Shown: positions 43,058-52,917, counted from the stretch's first letter. The stretch is DNA of 64,000 bases from Fen-1038 sp042408355 (GCA_042408355.1 JBHORD010000094.1:19583-83582), one strand, 5' to 3'. The notes: a model not told the origin generated them from the letters alone. Program-made: numbers and translations.

Positions 43058-44698
43058 ATGACTGAAGCGCCTCTCATCGTAGAAAAACTTTCCTTTCGTT
43101 ATCGCGATCGTCAGAATCTGGCGATTGACCATGTTTCGTTCGCGGCGAACGCCGGTGAAATCCTGTTAATTGCCGGCGCCAGCGGCTGCGGCAAGACCAC
43201 GCTCATCCGATGCATTAACGGCTTGATTCCGCGTTCGTATAAAGGCGAGCTTTCGGGCCGCGTGCTGGTTTTCGGCGAAGATACATCGAATTGGAAACTT
43301 TCCCAAATCTCTCAAAAGATTGGGACGGTTCTGCAGGACCCGGAGCGTCAGATTTTGGGGACCAAGGTCTTGAATGAAGTTGCGTTCGGACTTGAAAACC
43401 TGGGCATGCGGCGCGAAGAGATCTATCAGCGCGTGGAGGAAACTTTATCTTATTTAGGGATTTCCCATTTGCGCGAGCGGGAGACGTTCAATCTTTCCGG
43501 CGGCGAAAAGCAGATGGTCGCGTTGGCGGGCGTGCTTGCCATGCGTCCAAACATTTTATTGTTGGATGAGCCGCTGGCGAGTCTCGATCCGGCCAGCGCG
43601 CGGGATACGCTGGATATTGTGCGCGTGCTGGCAGACCAGGGTATGACCGTGTTGTTGATCGAGCATCGCGTCGAAGATGTCCTACGCATCAGGCCCGAGC
43701 GCGTCATGTTTATGACGGACGGCGCGATTCGTTACCTCGGAAATCTGACGGGGTTATCAAAAGCAGTGAATTATCGCGAGGTCAAACTGCCTGCGGAAGA
43801 CATCGTCGAACGCGCCAAAGCGGATCCGCCTCCAGCCGAGATAAAGATCCTTCCGGGCGCGGCCGGCGCGAAGTCTGGAAATGAAGCGTCTGCGCCGGGC
43901 GAAGCCGAGGCGCTGGTCAGGTTTGAAAACGTCGCCTTCGGTTACGAACCGGAAAGCGAGATCCTGCACGGCATCAATCTCGAAATCAAACGCGGCGATG
44001 TGATCGCGGTGCTGGGTCCGAACGGCGCAGGCAAGACCACGTTCGTCAAACATGCGATTGGTTTGCTCAAGCCCAAATCAGGGCGCGTGCTGGTGAATGG
44101 CGTGGATACGAAAGAAGCCAGCGTTGCGCAAATTGCAAGTACGCTTGGCTATGTGTTTCAAAGCCCAAGCCACATGTTGTTTGCGCCGACGGTGCGCGAG
44201 GAACTCGCCTTTGGCCCGTCGAATTTGAAGCATCCGAAAAATCAAATCGAACAGGAGGTGAAAGAGGCGCTTACGATTGTGAATCTTTCCGACAAGGAGA
44301 AAGACCCGCCGCTGGCCTTGTCGTTCGGCCAGCAGAAGCGCGTCAGCATTGCGGCTGTGCTTGCCATGCGTTCGCGCATCCTTGTCATGGACGAGCCGAC
44401 CGCCGGGCAGGATTATCAGAATTACATGAACTTCATGGACTCCATTTTGCAACTGCCCGGCTTTGAAGCGATTCTCTTCATCACGCATGATGTGGACCTG
44501 GCTGTGATTTACGCCAACCGCGTTTTATTGATCGCCGATGGACGGCTCATGGCGGATGGAAAGCCGCAGGATGTGCTGCGCGACTTTGACCGACTCGAAG
44601 CCTGTCACCTCGTGCCTTCGTCGCTGCTTGCCCTGAACTTGAAGCGGCTTCCGCAAACCGGGCGGTTTCTGAGGGCCGAGGCGCTGGCGCATATCTAA
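43058..44698 (+). CDS. ecfA: ECF transporter energy-coupling ATPase (fused A1-A2 domains)
   Basis: Two ABC ATPase domains are joined in one 546-residue protein. Domain 1 (about 1-245) has Walker A GASGCGKTT, LSGGE signature and Walker B ILLLDEPLAS. Domain 2 (about 285-520) has GPNGAGKTT, the altered signature LSFGQ and LVMDEPTAGQ. Such fused EcfA proteins drive energy-coupling-factor vitamin transporters together with EcfT. The linker (about 245-285) is Pro/Ala/Gly-rich. A hairpin (CCTAAAGG / CCTTTAGG, 43015-43040) lies just upstream in the gap. Confidence 0.92.
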   Translation: MTEAPLIVEKLSFRYRDRQNLAIDHVSFAANAGEILLIAGASGCGKTTLIRCINGLIPRSYKGELSGRVLVFGEDTSNWKLSQISQKIGTVLQDPERQILGTKVLNEVAFGLENLGMRREEIYQRVEETLSYLGISHLRERETFNLSGGEKQMVALAGVLAMRPNILLLDEPLASLDPASARDTLDIVRVLADQGMTVLLIEHRVEDVLRIRPERVMFMTDGAIRYLGNLTGLSKAVNYREVKLPAEDIVERAKADPPPAEIKILPGAAGAKSGNEASAPGEAEALVRFENVAFGYEPESEILHGINLEIKRGDVIAVLGPNGAGKTTFVKHAIGLLKPKSGRVLVNGVDTKEASVAQIASTLGYVFQSPSHMLFAPTVREELAFGPSNLKHPKNQIEQEVKEALTIVNLSDKEKDPPLALSFGQQKRVSIAAVLAMRSRILVMDEPTAGQDYQNYMNFMDSILQLPGFEAILFITHDVDLAVIYANRVLLIADGRLMADGKPQDVLRDFDRLEACHLVPSSLLALNLKRLPQTGRFLRAEALAHI

Positions 44699-44713
44699 TC
44701 AAGAGGAGAAAAG

Positions 44714-45658
44714 ATGATGGATAAGAGACTCACCAATGTTCTTCTGTCGCTGGTCGCTGTTCTGGCGATCTTCGCGATTGTCATTCTGATCTTTGGGAAC
44801 ATGCTCAATATTTCCAGCTTTCAAACCGATCAGGCGACGCTTGTTCTGCGTTTTGTGTTCGTCGTCCTGGGCCTTTTGATCGCCTTCGTTGTTTATTTCT
44901 TCACCAGAGAAAACAAGGCCTGGGAAGTTGGAACGCGTGAAGTGGTTTGGATGGCGATTGGCGCCGCGCTCTATGCGGTGTTCTCCTGGCTGTTCAACGG
45001 CACGGTCTTCGTTGTGCCGTCCCTGAGCCAGGTTTCATTGCGGCCCGCGATTGCGATTCCGATGTTCTTCGGTTACGCCTTCGGCCCCGTTGTCGGATTC
45101 TTCAGCGGCGCGGTCGGCAACATGTTCGGCGACGCGCTGACCGGCTTCGGCCTTTCTCCGCAGTGGAGCATCGGCAATGGTCTGGTTGGCTTCATTGCCG
45201 GCTTGTGGATGTTGTTCCCGAACAAGAAGCGCAGTATGGATACCGTGCTGTGGGTGAGCGGCGTGCTGGCGGTCTTAACGGTGGCGCTGTTCTTCTTCAA
45301 TCCGACGACGCCGAACGGACTTTATTTTGATCCCACCACCGGCAACTTCGGTCAGACGCCGATGACGACTCTGGCTGGCGTTGCCATCATCATTGGTTTC
45401 GCGCTGGTGCTGATCGTCCGCTTTGCGTTTGGGAAGAATGAAGATGTCGCCGCGGCGGTGACGTGGGGCATGCTGGGAAACATCCTCGGCATTCTATTTG
45501 CCGCTCTCTCCGATATCTTTATCAACGGTTTCAGTCTGGTTGCCGCAGTCGTGGGCGAGTTCCTGCCCGCCGCCGGCCCGAACCTGATCTTTGCCGCCAT
45601 CCTTGTGCCGCTGCTGGTCGCGGCGTACGCGGCTGTGCAGAAACAATCCGGCCGTTAG
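44714..45658 (+). CDS. ECF transporter substrate-binding (S) component
   Basis: The 314-residue membrane protein has an N-terminal extra pair of helices and a core S-component region. The latter has SLRPAIAIPMFFGYAFGPVVGF..., here cut at twenty residues, with a small-residue-rich stretch GAVGNMFGDALTGFGLSP. S components bind the vitamin or metal and set substrate specificity. I cannot assign one: it is not clearly BioY, RibU, ThiT, CbrT or QueT by eye. AGGAGA precedes the start. Its neighbours are the fused ATPase and EcfT, and the DUF62 gene upstream suggests a SAM- or adenosine-related substrate (inference). Confidence 0.82.
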   Translation: MMDKRLTNVLLSLVAVLAIFAIVILIFGNMLNISSFQTDQATLVLRFVFVVLGLLIAFVVYFFTRENKAWEVGTREVVWMAIGAALYAVFSWLFNGTVFVVPSLSQVSLRPAIAIPMFFGYAFGPVVGFFSGAVGNMFGDALTGFGLSPQWSIGNGLVGFIAGLWMLFPNKKRSMDTVLWVSGVLAVLTVALFFFNPTTPNGLYFDPTTGNFGQTPMTTLAGVAIIIGFALVLIVRFAFGKNEDVAAAVTWGMLGNILGILFAALSDIFINGFSLVAAVVGEFLPAAGPNLIFAAILVPLLVAAYAAVQKQSGR

Positions 45659-45744
45659 AGCGGTTGAAAATTTATGGTTGACGGTTGGCGGTTTTGCCGG
45701 CCAGCCGTCAACTGCCGATCCTCAATGCTAAAGGCTGACCGCGA

Positions 45745-46620
45745 ATGCTAGTTGCCTGGCGTTTTCGTAAACGAGAAAAATCCCTGATCCAGTGGTTCGA
45801 TCCGCGCGCCTGGATCATCTTCTATTTGTGTTTTCTTTTTTCCACGCTCGCCTCGTGGGACATCCGATTCCTTTTGCCGTTCTTTGCGATTTCGATTTTT
45901 GTCTTGTTGACCTCCGGCGTTACGTGGCATGAGATGCGGCGCGCTTTCCTGTTCATCGTCGGATTCGTTTTTTTCTTTTCCATTTTGACTTTTCTGACCG
46001 GACGCGGCGGGACGGAAGTCTACAAAACCGAGCATTTGATTCGTCAGTTCAAGGCCTCGTTCTCGATTCTAGGCTGGACGCCGACTCTCGATATCACGGT
46101 GGAACGCGCCTGGTTCGGCGTCTGCCAGTTTGTGCGCGTGTTCAGCATCGCCGTTATGACGATTCTGATCCCATATTCGCTCAACCCGGCCTTGTACGGA
46201 GTCACGTTCAAAGGATTGCGGCTACCCGATAACATTGCCTACGCCATGGATTTGACCATGCGCTTCATTCCGACCTTTGGGCGTGACTTCCAATTGACGA
46301 TGGACGCACAGCGGGCGCGCGGCTACGAGCTTGAAAAGATCGGCGGCGGAATCATCGAACAGGTCCGCAAGCTGGGCCCGCTGATGGTTCCGGTGACAAT
46401 CCATGCCATCATTGGCAGTGAAGATATCATTGACGCGATGGACCTGCGCGCCTTCGGCGTGGGGCCGCGCACATGGCTGGATCAATTAACGTATCATCGC
46501 CGCGACCGGATTTTGATCGCGCTGGGCGTTTTCATTTTGGCCGCGTCGGTGGCTCTGGCGTTTATGGGCTTTGGAAAGTTTTGGGTGCCGCCGGAATTGC
46601 TCAGGCTGGCGGGCGGATAA
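45745..46620 (+). CDS. ecfT: ECF transporter transmembrane protein EcfT
   Basis: This 291-residue protein has four or five transmembrane helices in the first 150 residues and then a cytoplasmic helical part with the two Ala-Arg-Gly-like motifs used to couple to the ATPases. The first is AQRARGYELEK, the second LRAFGVGPRT (degenerate). It starts at ATG 45745, with no clear Shine-Dalgarno, so the true start may lie a few codons downstream. It ends in a terminator and completes the ECF set. Confidence 0.88.
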   Translation: MLVAWRFRKREKSLIQWFDPRAWIIFYLCFLFSTLASWDIRFLLPFFAISIFVLLTSGVTWHEMRRAFLFIVGFVFFFSILTFLTGRGGTEVYKTEHLIRQFKASFSILGWTPTLDITVERAWFGVCQFVRVFSIAVMTILIPYSLNPALYGVTFKGLRLPDNIAYAMDLTMRFIPTFGRDFQLTMDAQRARGYELEKIGGGIIEQVRKLGPLMVPVTIHAIIGSEDIIDAMDLRAFGVGPRTWLDQLTYHRRDRILIALGVFILAASVALAFMGFGKFWVPPELLRLAGG

Positions 46621-46623
46621 ATG

Positions 46624-46657
46624 AACTGCGACGCGATAAGCGTCGCAGTTTCCTTAT
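46624..46657 (+). terminator. Terminator of the ECF operon
   Basis: The perfect 11-bp hairpin AACTGCGACGC / GCGTCGCAGTT with loop GATAA, followed by TCCTTATTTT, lies directly after the ecfT stop. Confidence 0.9.
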
Positions 46658-46805
46658 TTTCATGACATTGCGGCGGTGGTCGAGTAGCCGGAAAGGCGTA
46701 TCGAGACCAGGCGTCACGTGGCAATCTTCTGGCGTAAAGATGAGATTGCTTGCTCTTCGAATACGATGTCGCCCGCAAAAAACGCGGCTCGCAACGACAT
46801 CTGCG

Positions 46806-47630
46806 TTAGTGATGCCCCGCATACATTTCGCCTGCTTCGATGGCAACATCCAAATAATTTTCCCGCGGCGCAAACGAGCAGGTTGCATAATCGGTGAAGG
46901 CGCAGGGCGGATTGTATGCCTTGTTGAAGTCTATAAAAATTTTTCCGCTCTGTATCGAATCGGTGTAAAGATAGCGGCTGGATGGATACGTTGTTTTGTT
47001 GTTGGTTAAATCTTTGAACTGGACGTAAAGCCGATGATCGGGCTCTTCGGTTGCCAGCAATTTGAGCGTCTTCCCCGCAAACTCAAAAACGATTTCGCCG
47101 TCCATTTTTTCGTCGAGGATTGCACCGAGGATGTCGGGCATCTGCACCACTTTGGGAATCCTGTAACGGTTGTATGCCGCGGGGATGCGATATTCCTCTT
47201 TGACGGGATACCACTGACGGGGCGGAAAGGTGCGGCGTTCTTCGCGCGTGTTGTCCCACAAGCGAATCCCAACGCCTTTCGAGCGGCGGACAACCACCAT
47301 CCGCATGTCATCCATCGTAATGAAGCTCGGCACATCTTCCTGATCAGCATCGAGAAGCGCGGTCTTCGTTTCCACGCCGTTGACCTCGACGGCGCGCTCG
47401 GTATCCACATACAGCGTGACGTTGTTGCCGTCGAATTCAAAGCGGCCGAGTTTCTTCGGGGCGCGTTCCGGCAGTTTGATGTCGCAATCGGGATCGGAGC
47501 CAATGAGATTGGTGCCTTTGCGCAGCCAGAAAAGTCCCGCCAGCGCCAGCCAGCCGTTTTCGCGGCGCAGATTGGTGTCCACTTCCTTGCGCCATTTCAG
47601 GATGCTGTTGACGTATTCTTCGTTGGGCAT
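46806..47630 (-). CDS. DUF1684 domain protein
   Basis: The 274-residue protein matches DUF1684 proteins throughout: ENGWLALAGLFWLRKGTN near the start, GSDPDCDIKLPE, the central RRSKGVGIRLWDN, FPPRQWYPV, and the C-terminal FNKAYNPPCAFTDYATCSFAP with two cysteines. The function of DUF1684 is unknown; the C-terminal pattern NPPCAF...CPxPP-like suggests ligand binding. It is separated from the GH13 gene by 48 bases on the same strand, and an operon is plausible. No signal peptide is seen, so it is likely cytoplasmic. Confidence 0.85.
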   Translation of the reverse strand: MPNEEYVNSILKWRKEVDTNLRRENGWLALAGLFWLRKGTNLIGSDPDCDIKLPERAPKKLGRFEFDGNNVTLYVDTERAVEVNGVETKTALLDADQEDVPSFITMDDMRMVVVRRSKGVGIRLWDNTREERRTFPPRQWYPVKEEYRIPAAYNRYRIPKVVQMPDILGAILDEKMDGEIVFEFAGKTLKLLATEEPDHRLYVQFKDLTNNKTTYPSSRYLYTDSIQSGKIFIDFNKAYNPPCAFTDYATCSFAPRENYLDVAIEAGEMYAGHH

Positions 47631-47678
47631 GTGCGGGATTATACATGAAGCGCAAGTTTTGCGGATTTGCAGTTTTGT

Positions 47679-49283
47679 CTATATTTTCAGGATCATCCCG
47701 CCGCACTTCGACAAGCTTATATCGTCTTTTTTCCAATCGTCGTTTTCCGACAACCTGAAAACACAATCCCTGCTTTTGAATTGAAATTGCTTTGCCGATT
47801 CGCTGAAATTCAAAAATATAACGATCTCTTCTTCTCCCGATTTTCTGCAATAACCGAGCACTCCTTTTGGCAAGCCATCCATTAATTCCAGCGAGCCGTC
47901 TTGAAGCGCGGCGTGTTCGTTGCGGATTTTCAACAACGCCCGAATTGTGTTGAGCAGTGAATTTTCATCTTTATCTTCGCTTTCCACATTGACGGTCTCG
48001 TAATTTGGATTCACCGCCAGCCACGTCTTTTCTGCGGACGAAAAGCCGGCGTTCTTTGACGCGTCCCACTGCATCGGCGTGCGGACTTCGTCGCGGTTGA
48101 TGGTCATTCCAAGCAGATCGAAGACAAAACGCGGAATGGATTTAAACTTGTGCGGGATCGGGTCGAGCGCCTGCGCGAACGAAATCTTTGCATTCGTCAT
48201 CCCGATTTCTTCGCCGTAATACATGCACGGCACGCCGCGCGCCGTCAATTGCAAAAGATGAAGCAATCTGGCTTTGCGAACATCGTTGCCGAGTCTTTGC
48301 ATGCTTCGGGCGCGGTCGTGATTGCTGAAAACATAAACCGGCATGAACGGATTTGGAAAATGCGCCTCGACGCTTCGAATCAATTCACGGAAATAATCTG
48401 CAGTGAATTTGAAATTCATCATTTCGAAATCGAAGACCAGCGTCAAGCCGTCATTCTTTTCCTCGCCCATGAATTTGCGGATCGCGCCCCGGCCTCCGCT
48501 GACTTCGCCCAGTAAAAGTTTGTCTCCGAATTCATCGCACACGCTTCGCAACTCTTTTGCAAACTCGTAACTCTCCGGCAGGTTGATCGTGTATTTTGCT
48601 TTTTGAAAGAACGCGGATGGATCGTCCTCGGTCGGAATCAGTTTGAATGCAAATGGATTATCGCGAAATTCGGCGTCTTTGAAAATCACATTGAAAATAT
48701 CGAGCCGGAATCCGTCCACGCCTTTGCCCAGCCAGAAGCGGACGATGTCGAGCATTGTCCTTTTGACTTCCGGATTTCGATAATTCAAATCCGGCTGGAA
48801 GGACAGGAAGCTTGCCCAGTAATATTGATTCCGTTCCCCGGCGTAATGCCATCCGCTTCCGCCCGTCATGCTTTGCCAATTATTCGGCTTGTCGCGCCAG
48901 AGATACCAATCCGCTTTGGGATTATCGCGCGAGGAACGCGACTCTTTGAACCAGGGGTGTTCCATCGAAGTGTGGTTCATCACCATGTCGAAGACGATTC
49001 GCATCCCGCGCTTGTGGACTTCTTCGATCAATTGCAAAGCGTCGCTCAATGCGCCGTACTCGTTAGCGATGTCGGTGTAGTTCGAGATGTCGTAGCCGAA
49101 ATCCGCCTGCGGGGAGGCGAAGAACGGCGAGCACCAAATCGTTTCAAATCCGAGCCGCTTGACGTAATCCAATTTTTGGATGATGCCTTGAATGTCGCCG
49201 ATCCCGTCGCCGTTGCTGTCGTAGAACGAGCGCGGATAGATTTGATAGATGGTCGTTTTGTGATACCAGGGTGTTGTCGGCAT
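47679..49283 (-). CDS. Glycoside hydrolase family 13, oligo-1,6-glucosidase/alpha-glucosidase
   Basis: The 534-residue enzyme is a GH13 TIM-barrel: YQIYPRSFYDSNGDGIGD near the start, MVMNHTS (conserved region I), GFRLDIFNV with the nucleophile Asp (region II), LLGEVSGG with the acid/base Glu (region III) and FSNHDRAR (region IV). The N-terminal PWYHKTTIYQ and QKLDYVKRLG fit alpha-glucosidases, oligo-1,6-glucosidases and trehalose-type relatives; substrate choice cannot be fixed. No signal peptide is present, so it acts inside the cell on imported oligosaccharides. Confidence 0.92.
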   Translation of the reverse strand: MPTTPWYHKTTIYQIYPRSFYDSNGDGIGDIQGIIQKLDYVKRLGFETIWCSPFFASPQADFGYDISNYTDIANEYGALSDALQLIEEVHKRGMRIVFDMVMNHTSMEHPWFKESRSSRDNPKADWYLWRDKPNNWQSMTGGSGWHYAGERNQYYWASFLSFQPDLNYRNPEVKRTMLDIVRFWLGKGVDGFRLDIFNVIFKDAEFRDNPFAFKLIPTEDDPSAFFQKAKYTINLPESYEFAKELRSVCDEFGDKLLLGEVSGGRGAIRKFMGEEKNDGLTLVFDFEMMNFKFTADYFRELIRSVEAHFPNPFMPVYVFSNHDRARSMQRLGNDVRKARLLHLLQLTARGVPCMYYGEEIGMTNAKISFAQALDPIPHKFKSIPRFVFDLLGMTINRDEVRTPMQWDASKNAGFSSAEKTWLAVNPNYETVNVESEDKDENSLLNTIRALLKIRNEHAALQDGSLELMDGLPKGVLGYCRKSGEEEIVIFLNFSESAKQFQFKSRDCVFRLSENDDWKKDDISLSKCGGMILKI

Positions 49284-49411
49284 GATAGACTGCTCCGCTA
49301 AAAAAATTTTCGTTTTCCGATTCTATCCAACGCGCCTTTGCGCGGTAGTACATTTATACCCTTCTTTGCGGCCGGGACATGCCTTATGATTTGCGTTGGA
49401 AAGGAGAGAGA

Positions 49412-49894
49412 ATGTCCCGATTTTACAAGTTCACGCTGTTGGGTGTTTTGGCGGCCGCGACGCTTGCCTGCGGCCTGCTCAACACGGTTTCGCAGGCAAA
49501 GGACCTTGCTTCCACCGCGGAGGCGATGGCCACCTCCATGCCGCTCTCGACTCTGCAAGCATTGCCGTCCGCCATGCCGGATGTCAGCGGTTATCTTAAC
49601 CCGACAGGCACGCCGGCCAAAGATTGGAACAACGTTCCGATCATGCCGCAGGCGACCGCAGGCCAGGAGTACAGCAAGACGACATACAGTTATAAAGTGG
49701 ACGCGGCTGTGACTGACATTCAGGCTTTTTATACCGATCAAATGAAGTCTCTCGGCTGGACTTCCGGATTTAGCGCCCAGGGTGGATCGCAGGGCGGCCT
49801 GATGTTATTTACGAAGGATAACAATGTCTTGACCATCACCATTACGCCCGCCGCGGACGGTAACGGCTCTGTGGTGATTTTACTGCTCGAATAA
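49412..49894 (+). CDS. Lipoprotein of unknown function
   Basis: The 160-residue product has a lipoprotein signal with AAATLAC as lipobox (Cys about residue 20). A Thr/Ser/Pro linker follows, then a small domain with TTYSYKVDAAVTDIQAFYTD and LGWTSGFSAQGG, ending in ITITPAADGNGSVVILLLE. The domain looks like a compact alpha/beta fold seen in other Chloroflexota lipoproteins, but I know no function. GGAGAG precedes the ATG at 49412; an upstream start at 49379 is less likely. A strong terminator follows. Confidence 0.75.
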   Translation: MSRFYKFTLLGVLAAATLACGLLNTVSQAKDLASTAEAMATSMPLSTLQALPSAMPDVSGYLNPTGTPAKDWNNVPIMPQATAGQEYSKTTYSYKVDAAVTDIQAFYTDQMKSLGWTSGFSAQGGSQGGLMLFTKDNNVLTITITPAADGNGSVVILLLE

Positions 49895-49914
49895 AACTCC
49901 ACATCATTGCTCGC

Positions 49915-49952
49915 AAAGACCTGACAGGTCCGGAGACCTGCCAGGTCTTTTA
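49915..49952 (+). terminator. Terminator of the lipoprotein gene
   Basis: A near-perfect 16-bp hairpin (AAAGACCTGACAGGTC / GACCTGCCAGGTCTTT) followed by TATATT lies about 20 bases after the stop codon. Confidence 0.85.
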
Positions 49953-50098
49953 TATTAGACTTTACCGGTACCAAGCTAAAAACCGACTTTGGACGCCGAT
50001 CCACGCAGAAAACGCAGATGTTTTCTTTTGTATCAGCGTACGTCAGCGCTTTTCGCGTCCCAATTTTATTTCCGATAGAGTCTGACTTGTAAATTTGC

Positions 50099-50136
50099 AA
50101 AATGCCGCGCTGGGGGAAGACTGCGCAACATCAGTT
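50099..50136 (-). repeat. Palindromic dispersed repeat family A, copy 6 (partial)
   Basis: Only the right part of the inverted element is left: AATGCCGCGCT, then GGAAGACTGCGCAACATCAG and TT. It sits in a 394-base gap (49895-50288) that also has a GGCGGC / GCCGCC hairpin near 50205-50223 and a TATAAT at 50256-50261 before the acylase gene. Confidence 0.7.
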
Positions 50137-50288
50137 AATAAATGGCCGCTCAAGCCGCCATCGCCGGCGGCGAGGCGCGGGCGAAAGCATGATATTTTTT
50201 GTAACGGCGGCATAAAGCCGCCGCTATTTTCGTCGTTCGTTTTATGCATCAGTTGTATAATCTGAAAAATTTTTGCCTTGGAGGAACC

Positions 50289-52859
50289 ATGAAGAAACTT
50301 GGAAGGATTCTGGGCAGGTTGTTGATCGGGGTGGTCATCATCGCTCTGCTCCTCGCCGCAGGCGGCTTATACTATTTCAAAAGCTACCTCCCCACCAAAG
50401 TCGCGCCGCAATCATTTCCGCAGATTTCCGGCGCGATTCATTTACAGGGTCTCGATGGAACAGTGGATATCTACCGCGACAAGATGGGTATTCCGCACAT
50501 TTACGCCGCAACATTGCATGATTTGTTTTTCGCACAAGGCTACGTCCACGCGCAGGACCGCTTCTGGCAGATGGACGCCTGGCGTCATATCGGCTCCGGC
50601 ACGCTTTCAGAGATGTTCGGTTCCGGCCAGGTACCGACCGACGCGTTTCTCCGCACACTCGGTTGGCGCGAAGTCGCGCAAGCCGAATGGGACGGCATGA
50701 GCCTCGAATCAAGAGCCATCCTGACTGCATACACCGACGGCGTCAATGCCTATCTCAAAGATCACAATGGCACGGCATTGAGCCTCGAATATGCTGTGTT
50801 GAAATTGCTCAGCCCCGATTACAAGATCGCGCCGTGGACTCCGGTCAACAGTCTCACCTGGGGCAAAGCGATGGCGTGGGATTTGCGCGGCAATATGGAT
50901 GAGGAAATCCAGCGCGCCGTGTTGCTCAAAACACTGACGCCCCAACAAATTGACCAGCTCTTCCCGCCATATCCATCCGACCATCCGGTCATCGTCAACA
51001 AAATCGGCAGCGGATCTTCAGCCTCTGAACCTTCAAACTTTTCAACCCTCAACATTCCAACCGAAGTGTTATCCGCGCTCCAGCAAAATGCGTCATTACT
51101 GGACGACGCGCTGGGTCCGCACGGCGATGGAATTGGCTCCAACTCCTGGGTCCTCTCCGGCAAATTGACAAGCACCGGCGAGCCTCTGCTTGCCAATGAT
51201 CCGCATCTCGGAATCCAGATGCCGTCCATCTGGTATCAGATTGACATGCACTGTATGCCGAAGAGCGATCAATGCCCGTATGAAGTCGCGGGCTTTTCGT
51301 TTGCCGGCGTGCCGGGCGTCATCATTGGACACAATGACAAGATCGCCTGGGGCTTCACCAACACCGGCCCGGACGTGATGGACTTGTACATCGAAAAGGT
51401 CAATCCCGATAATCCGAATCAGTACGAATACAACGGGCAATGGCTCAACTTCGACACGCGCACTGAAACAATCAACGTATCAGGCGGCAGTCCGGTGACG
51501 ATCACCGTCCGCTCGACGCGGCACGGCCCCGTCATCTCCGACACATACGGGCCGCTAAAAGATGTCAACACTAATAAAGCGCCGGATTTCGTTCCATTCA
51601 AAGAGAAGGCTGGTATCTTCCTGCCTCAACCGTATGTCATCGCGCTGGCATGGACGGCGCTCAAACCGTCCAGCCCGTTCGAGGCCATTTGGGGATTCAA
51701 CAAAGCCCAGAACTGGGATCAGTTCCGGCAGGCCGCGCAAAATTTCCACGTCCCGGCGCAGAATTTAATTTACGCCGATACGCAGGGCAACATCGGTTAT
51801 CAAACGCCGGGCGATATTCCCATCCGCAAAAATGGCGATGGCCGTTATCCTGTTCCCGGCTGGACCGATCAATACGATTGGACGGGTTACATTCCGTTCG
51901 ATCAATTGCCCTACACCTTCAATCCGGCAGAGGGCTACCTTGTGACCGCCAACAACGAAGTTGTGTCGCCGCAGAATTACAAATATTTGATCACGACCGA
52001 TTGGGATTACGGTTTTCGCGCTAACCGCATCGTGGACATGATCAGGAACGCGCCGGGCAAGATTGATATTGCGTACATTCAAAAAATGCAGGGCGACAAA
52101 TACGACGCCAACGCCGCGACTCTTATTCCACTGCTGGAAAACATAAGCGGACAATTCACAGGGAACGACGCCGCGGCCCTTGACCTGCTCAAGAATTGGG
52201 ACGGTCAGGCAAATGCAAACTCCGCGCCCGCGGCGATCTTCGAATCATTCTGGCGCCATCTTCTGCAGAATACGTTCGATGACGACTTGCCGAAACAATA
52301 CTGGCCCGACGGCGGCTCACGCTGGGATGAAGTCATCCGCAATCTGGTAAAGAATCCCAACGATCCGTTCTGGGACGATAAGACGACCAGGAATGTGGTC
52401 GAAAGGCGCGATGACATCTTGAAGAAATCTTTAACCGACGCCGTCAACGAACTGGAGGGACGGTTCGGCAGCGACATGTCCAGGTGGAATTGGGGCGATA
52501 TGCACGCCGCCACCTTCCGCAATCCAACGTTGGGCGAATCGGGCGTGGGCCTGATCGAAGACTTGTTCAACCGCGGCCCGTATCCGGTCGGAGGCGGCGA
52601 GGCGATTGTGGATGCGACCGGTTGGTCCGTGATTGACGGCTACGAAACCAACTGGCTTCCATCCATGCGCATGATCGTGGACATGAGCAATTTGAATAAC
52701 TCGGTGACCGTCCACACCACCGGCGAGTCGGGACACGCCTACAGTCCGCATTATGCCGATATGGTTCCGCTGTGGGTCAATATTCAATATTATTCGATGT
52801 TATGGGATCAGCAGGCGGTGATCGCCTCCACCGAAGGACATTTGCAATTGATGCCGTAA
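50289..52859 (+). CDS. Penicillin acylase family (Ntn hydrolase) protein
   Basis: The 856-residue precursor begins with a membrane anchor (about 10-30), then the alpha-chain region (VDIYRDKMGIPHIYA, FAQGYVHAQDRFWQMD). The self-cleavage site GIGSNSWVLSG has the presumed nucleophile Ser284, the first residue of the beta chain. Then come DPHLGIQMPSIWYQ and GAPGVIIGHNDKIAWGFT-like blocks (here FAGVPGVIIGHNDKIAWG). Such enzymes remove acyl groups from amides, including beta-lactams and acyl-homoserine lactones. The anchor suggests action outside the membrane. The ATG at 50289 follows GGAGG; 50244 lacks a site. Confidence 0.93.
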   Translation: MKKLGRILGRLLIGVVIIALLLAAGGLYYFKSYLPTKVAPQSFPQISGAIHLQGLDGTVDIYRDKMGIPHIYAATLHDLFFAQGYVHAQDRFWQMDAWRHIGSGTLSEMFGSGQVPTDAFLRTLGWREVAQAEWDGMSLESRAILTAYTDGVNAYLKDHNGTALSLEYAVLKLLSPDYKIAPWTPVNSLTWGKAMAWDLRGNMDEEIQRAVLLKTLTPQQIDQLFPPYPSDHPVIVNKIGSGSSASEPSNFSTLNIPTEVLSALQQNASLLDDALGPHGDGIGSNSWVLSGKLTSTGEPLLANDPHLGIQMPSIWYQIDMHCMPKSDQCPYEVAGFSFAGVPGVIIGHNDKIAWGFTNTGPDVMDLYIEKVNPDNPNQYEYNGQWLNFDTRTETINVSGGSPVTITVRSTRHGPVISDTYGPLKDVNTNKAPDFVPFKEKAGIFLPQPYVIALAWTALKPSSPFEAIWGFNKAQNWDQFRQAAQNFHVPAQNLIYADTQGNIGYQTPGDIPIRKNGDGRYPVPGWTDQYDWTGYIPFDQLPYTFNPAEGYLVTANNEVVSPQNYKYLITTDWDYGFRANRIVDMIRNAPGKIDIAYIQKMQGDKYDANAATLIPLLENISGQFTGNDAAALDLLKNWDGQANANSAPAAIFESFWRHLLQNTFDDDLPKQYWPDGGSRWDEVIRNLVKNPNDPFWDDKTTRNVVERRDDILKKSLTDAVNELEGRFGSDMSRWNWGDMHAATFRNPTLGESGVGLIEDLFNRGPYPVGGGEAIVDATGWSVIDGYETNWLPSMRMIVDMSNLNNSVTVHTTGESGHAYSPHYADMVPLWVNIQYYSMLWDQQAVIASTEGHLQLMP

Positions 52860-52867
52860 CAAAACAT

Positions 52868-52900
52868 GTAGGAGCGCAGCGTCGCTGTGCTCCTACTTTA
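52868..52900. terminator. Bidirectional terminator between acylase and GH25 genes
   Basis: GTAGGAGCGCAGCG pairs with CGCTGTGCTCCTAC (one G-T pair); it lies between two convergent genes, followed by TTTATCTT. Confidence 0.8.
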
Positions 52901-52917
52901 TCTTCGGAAGTTTTTGT

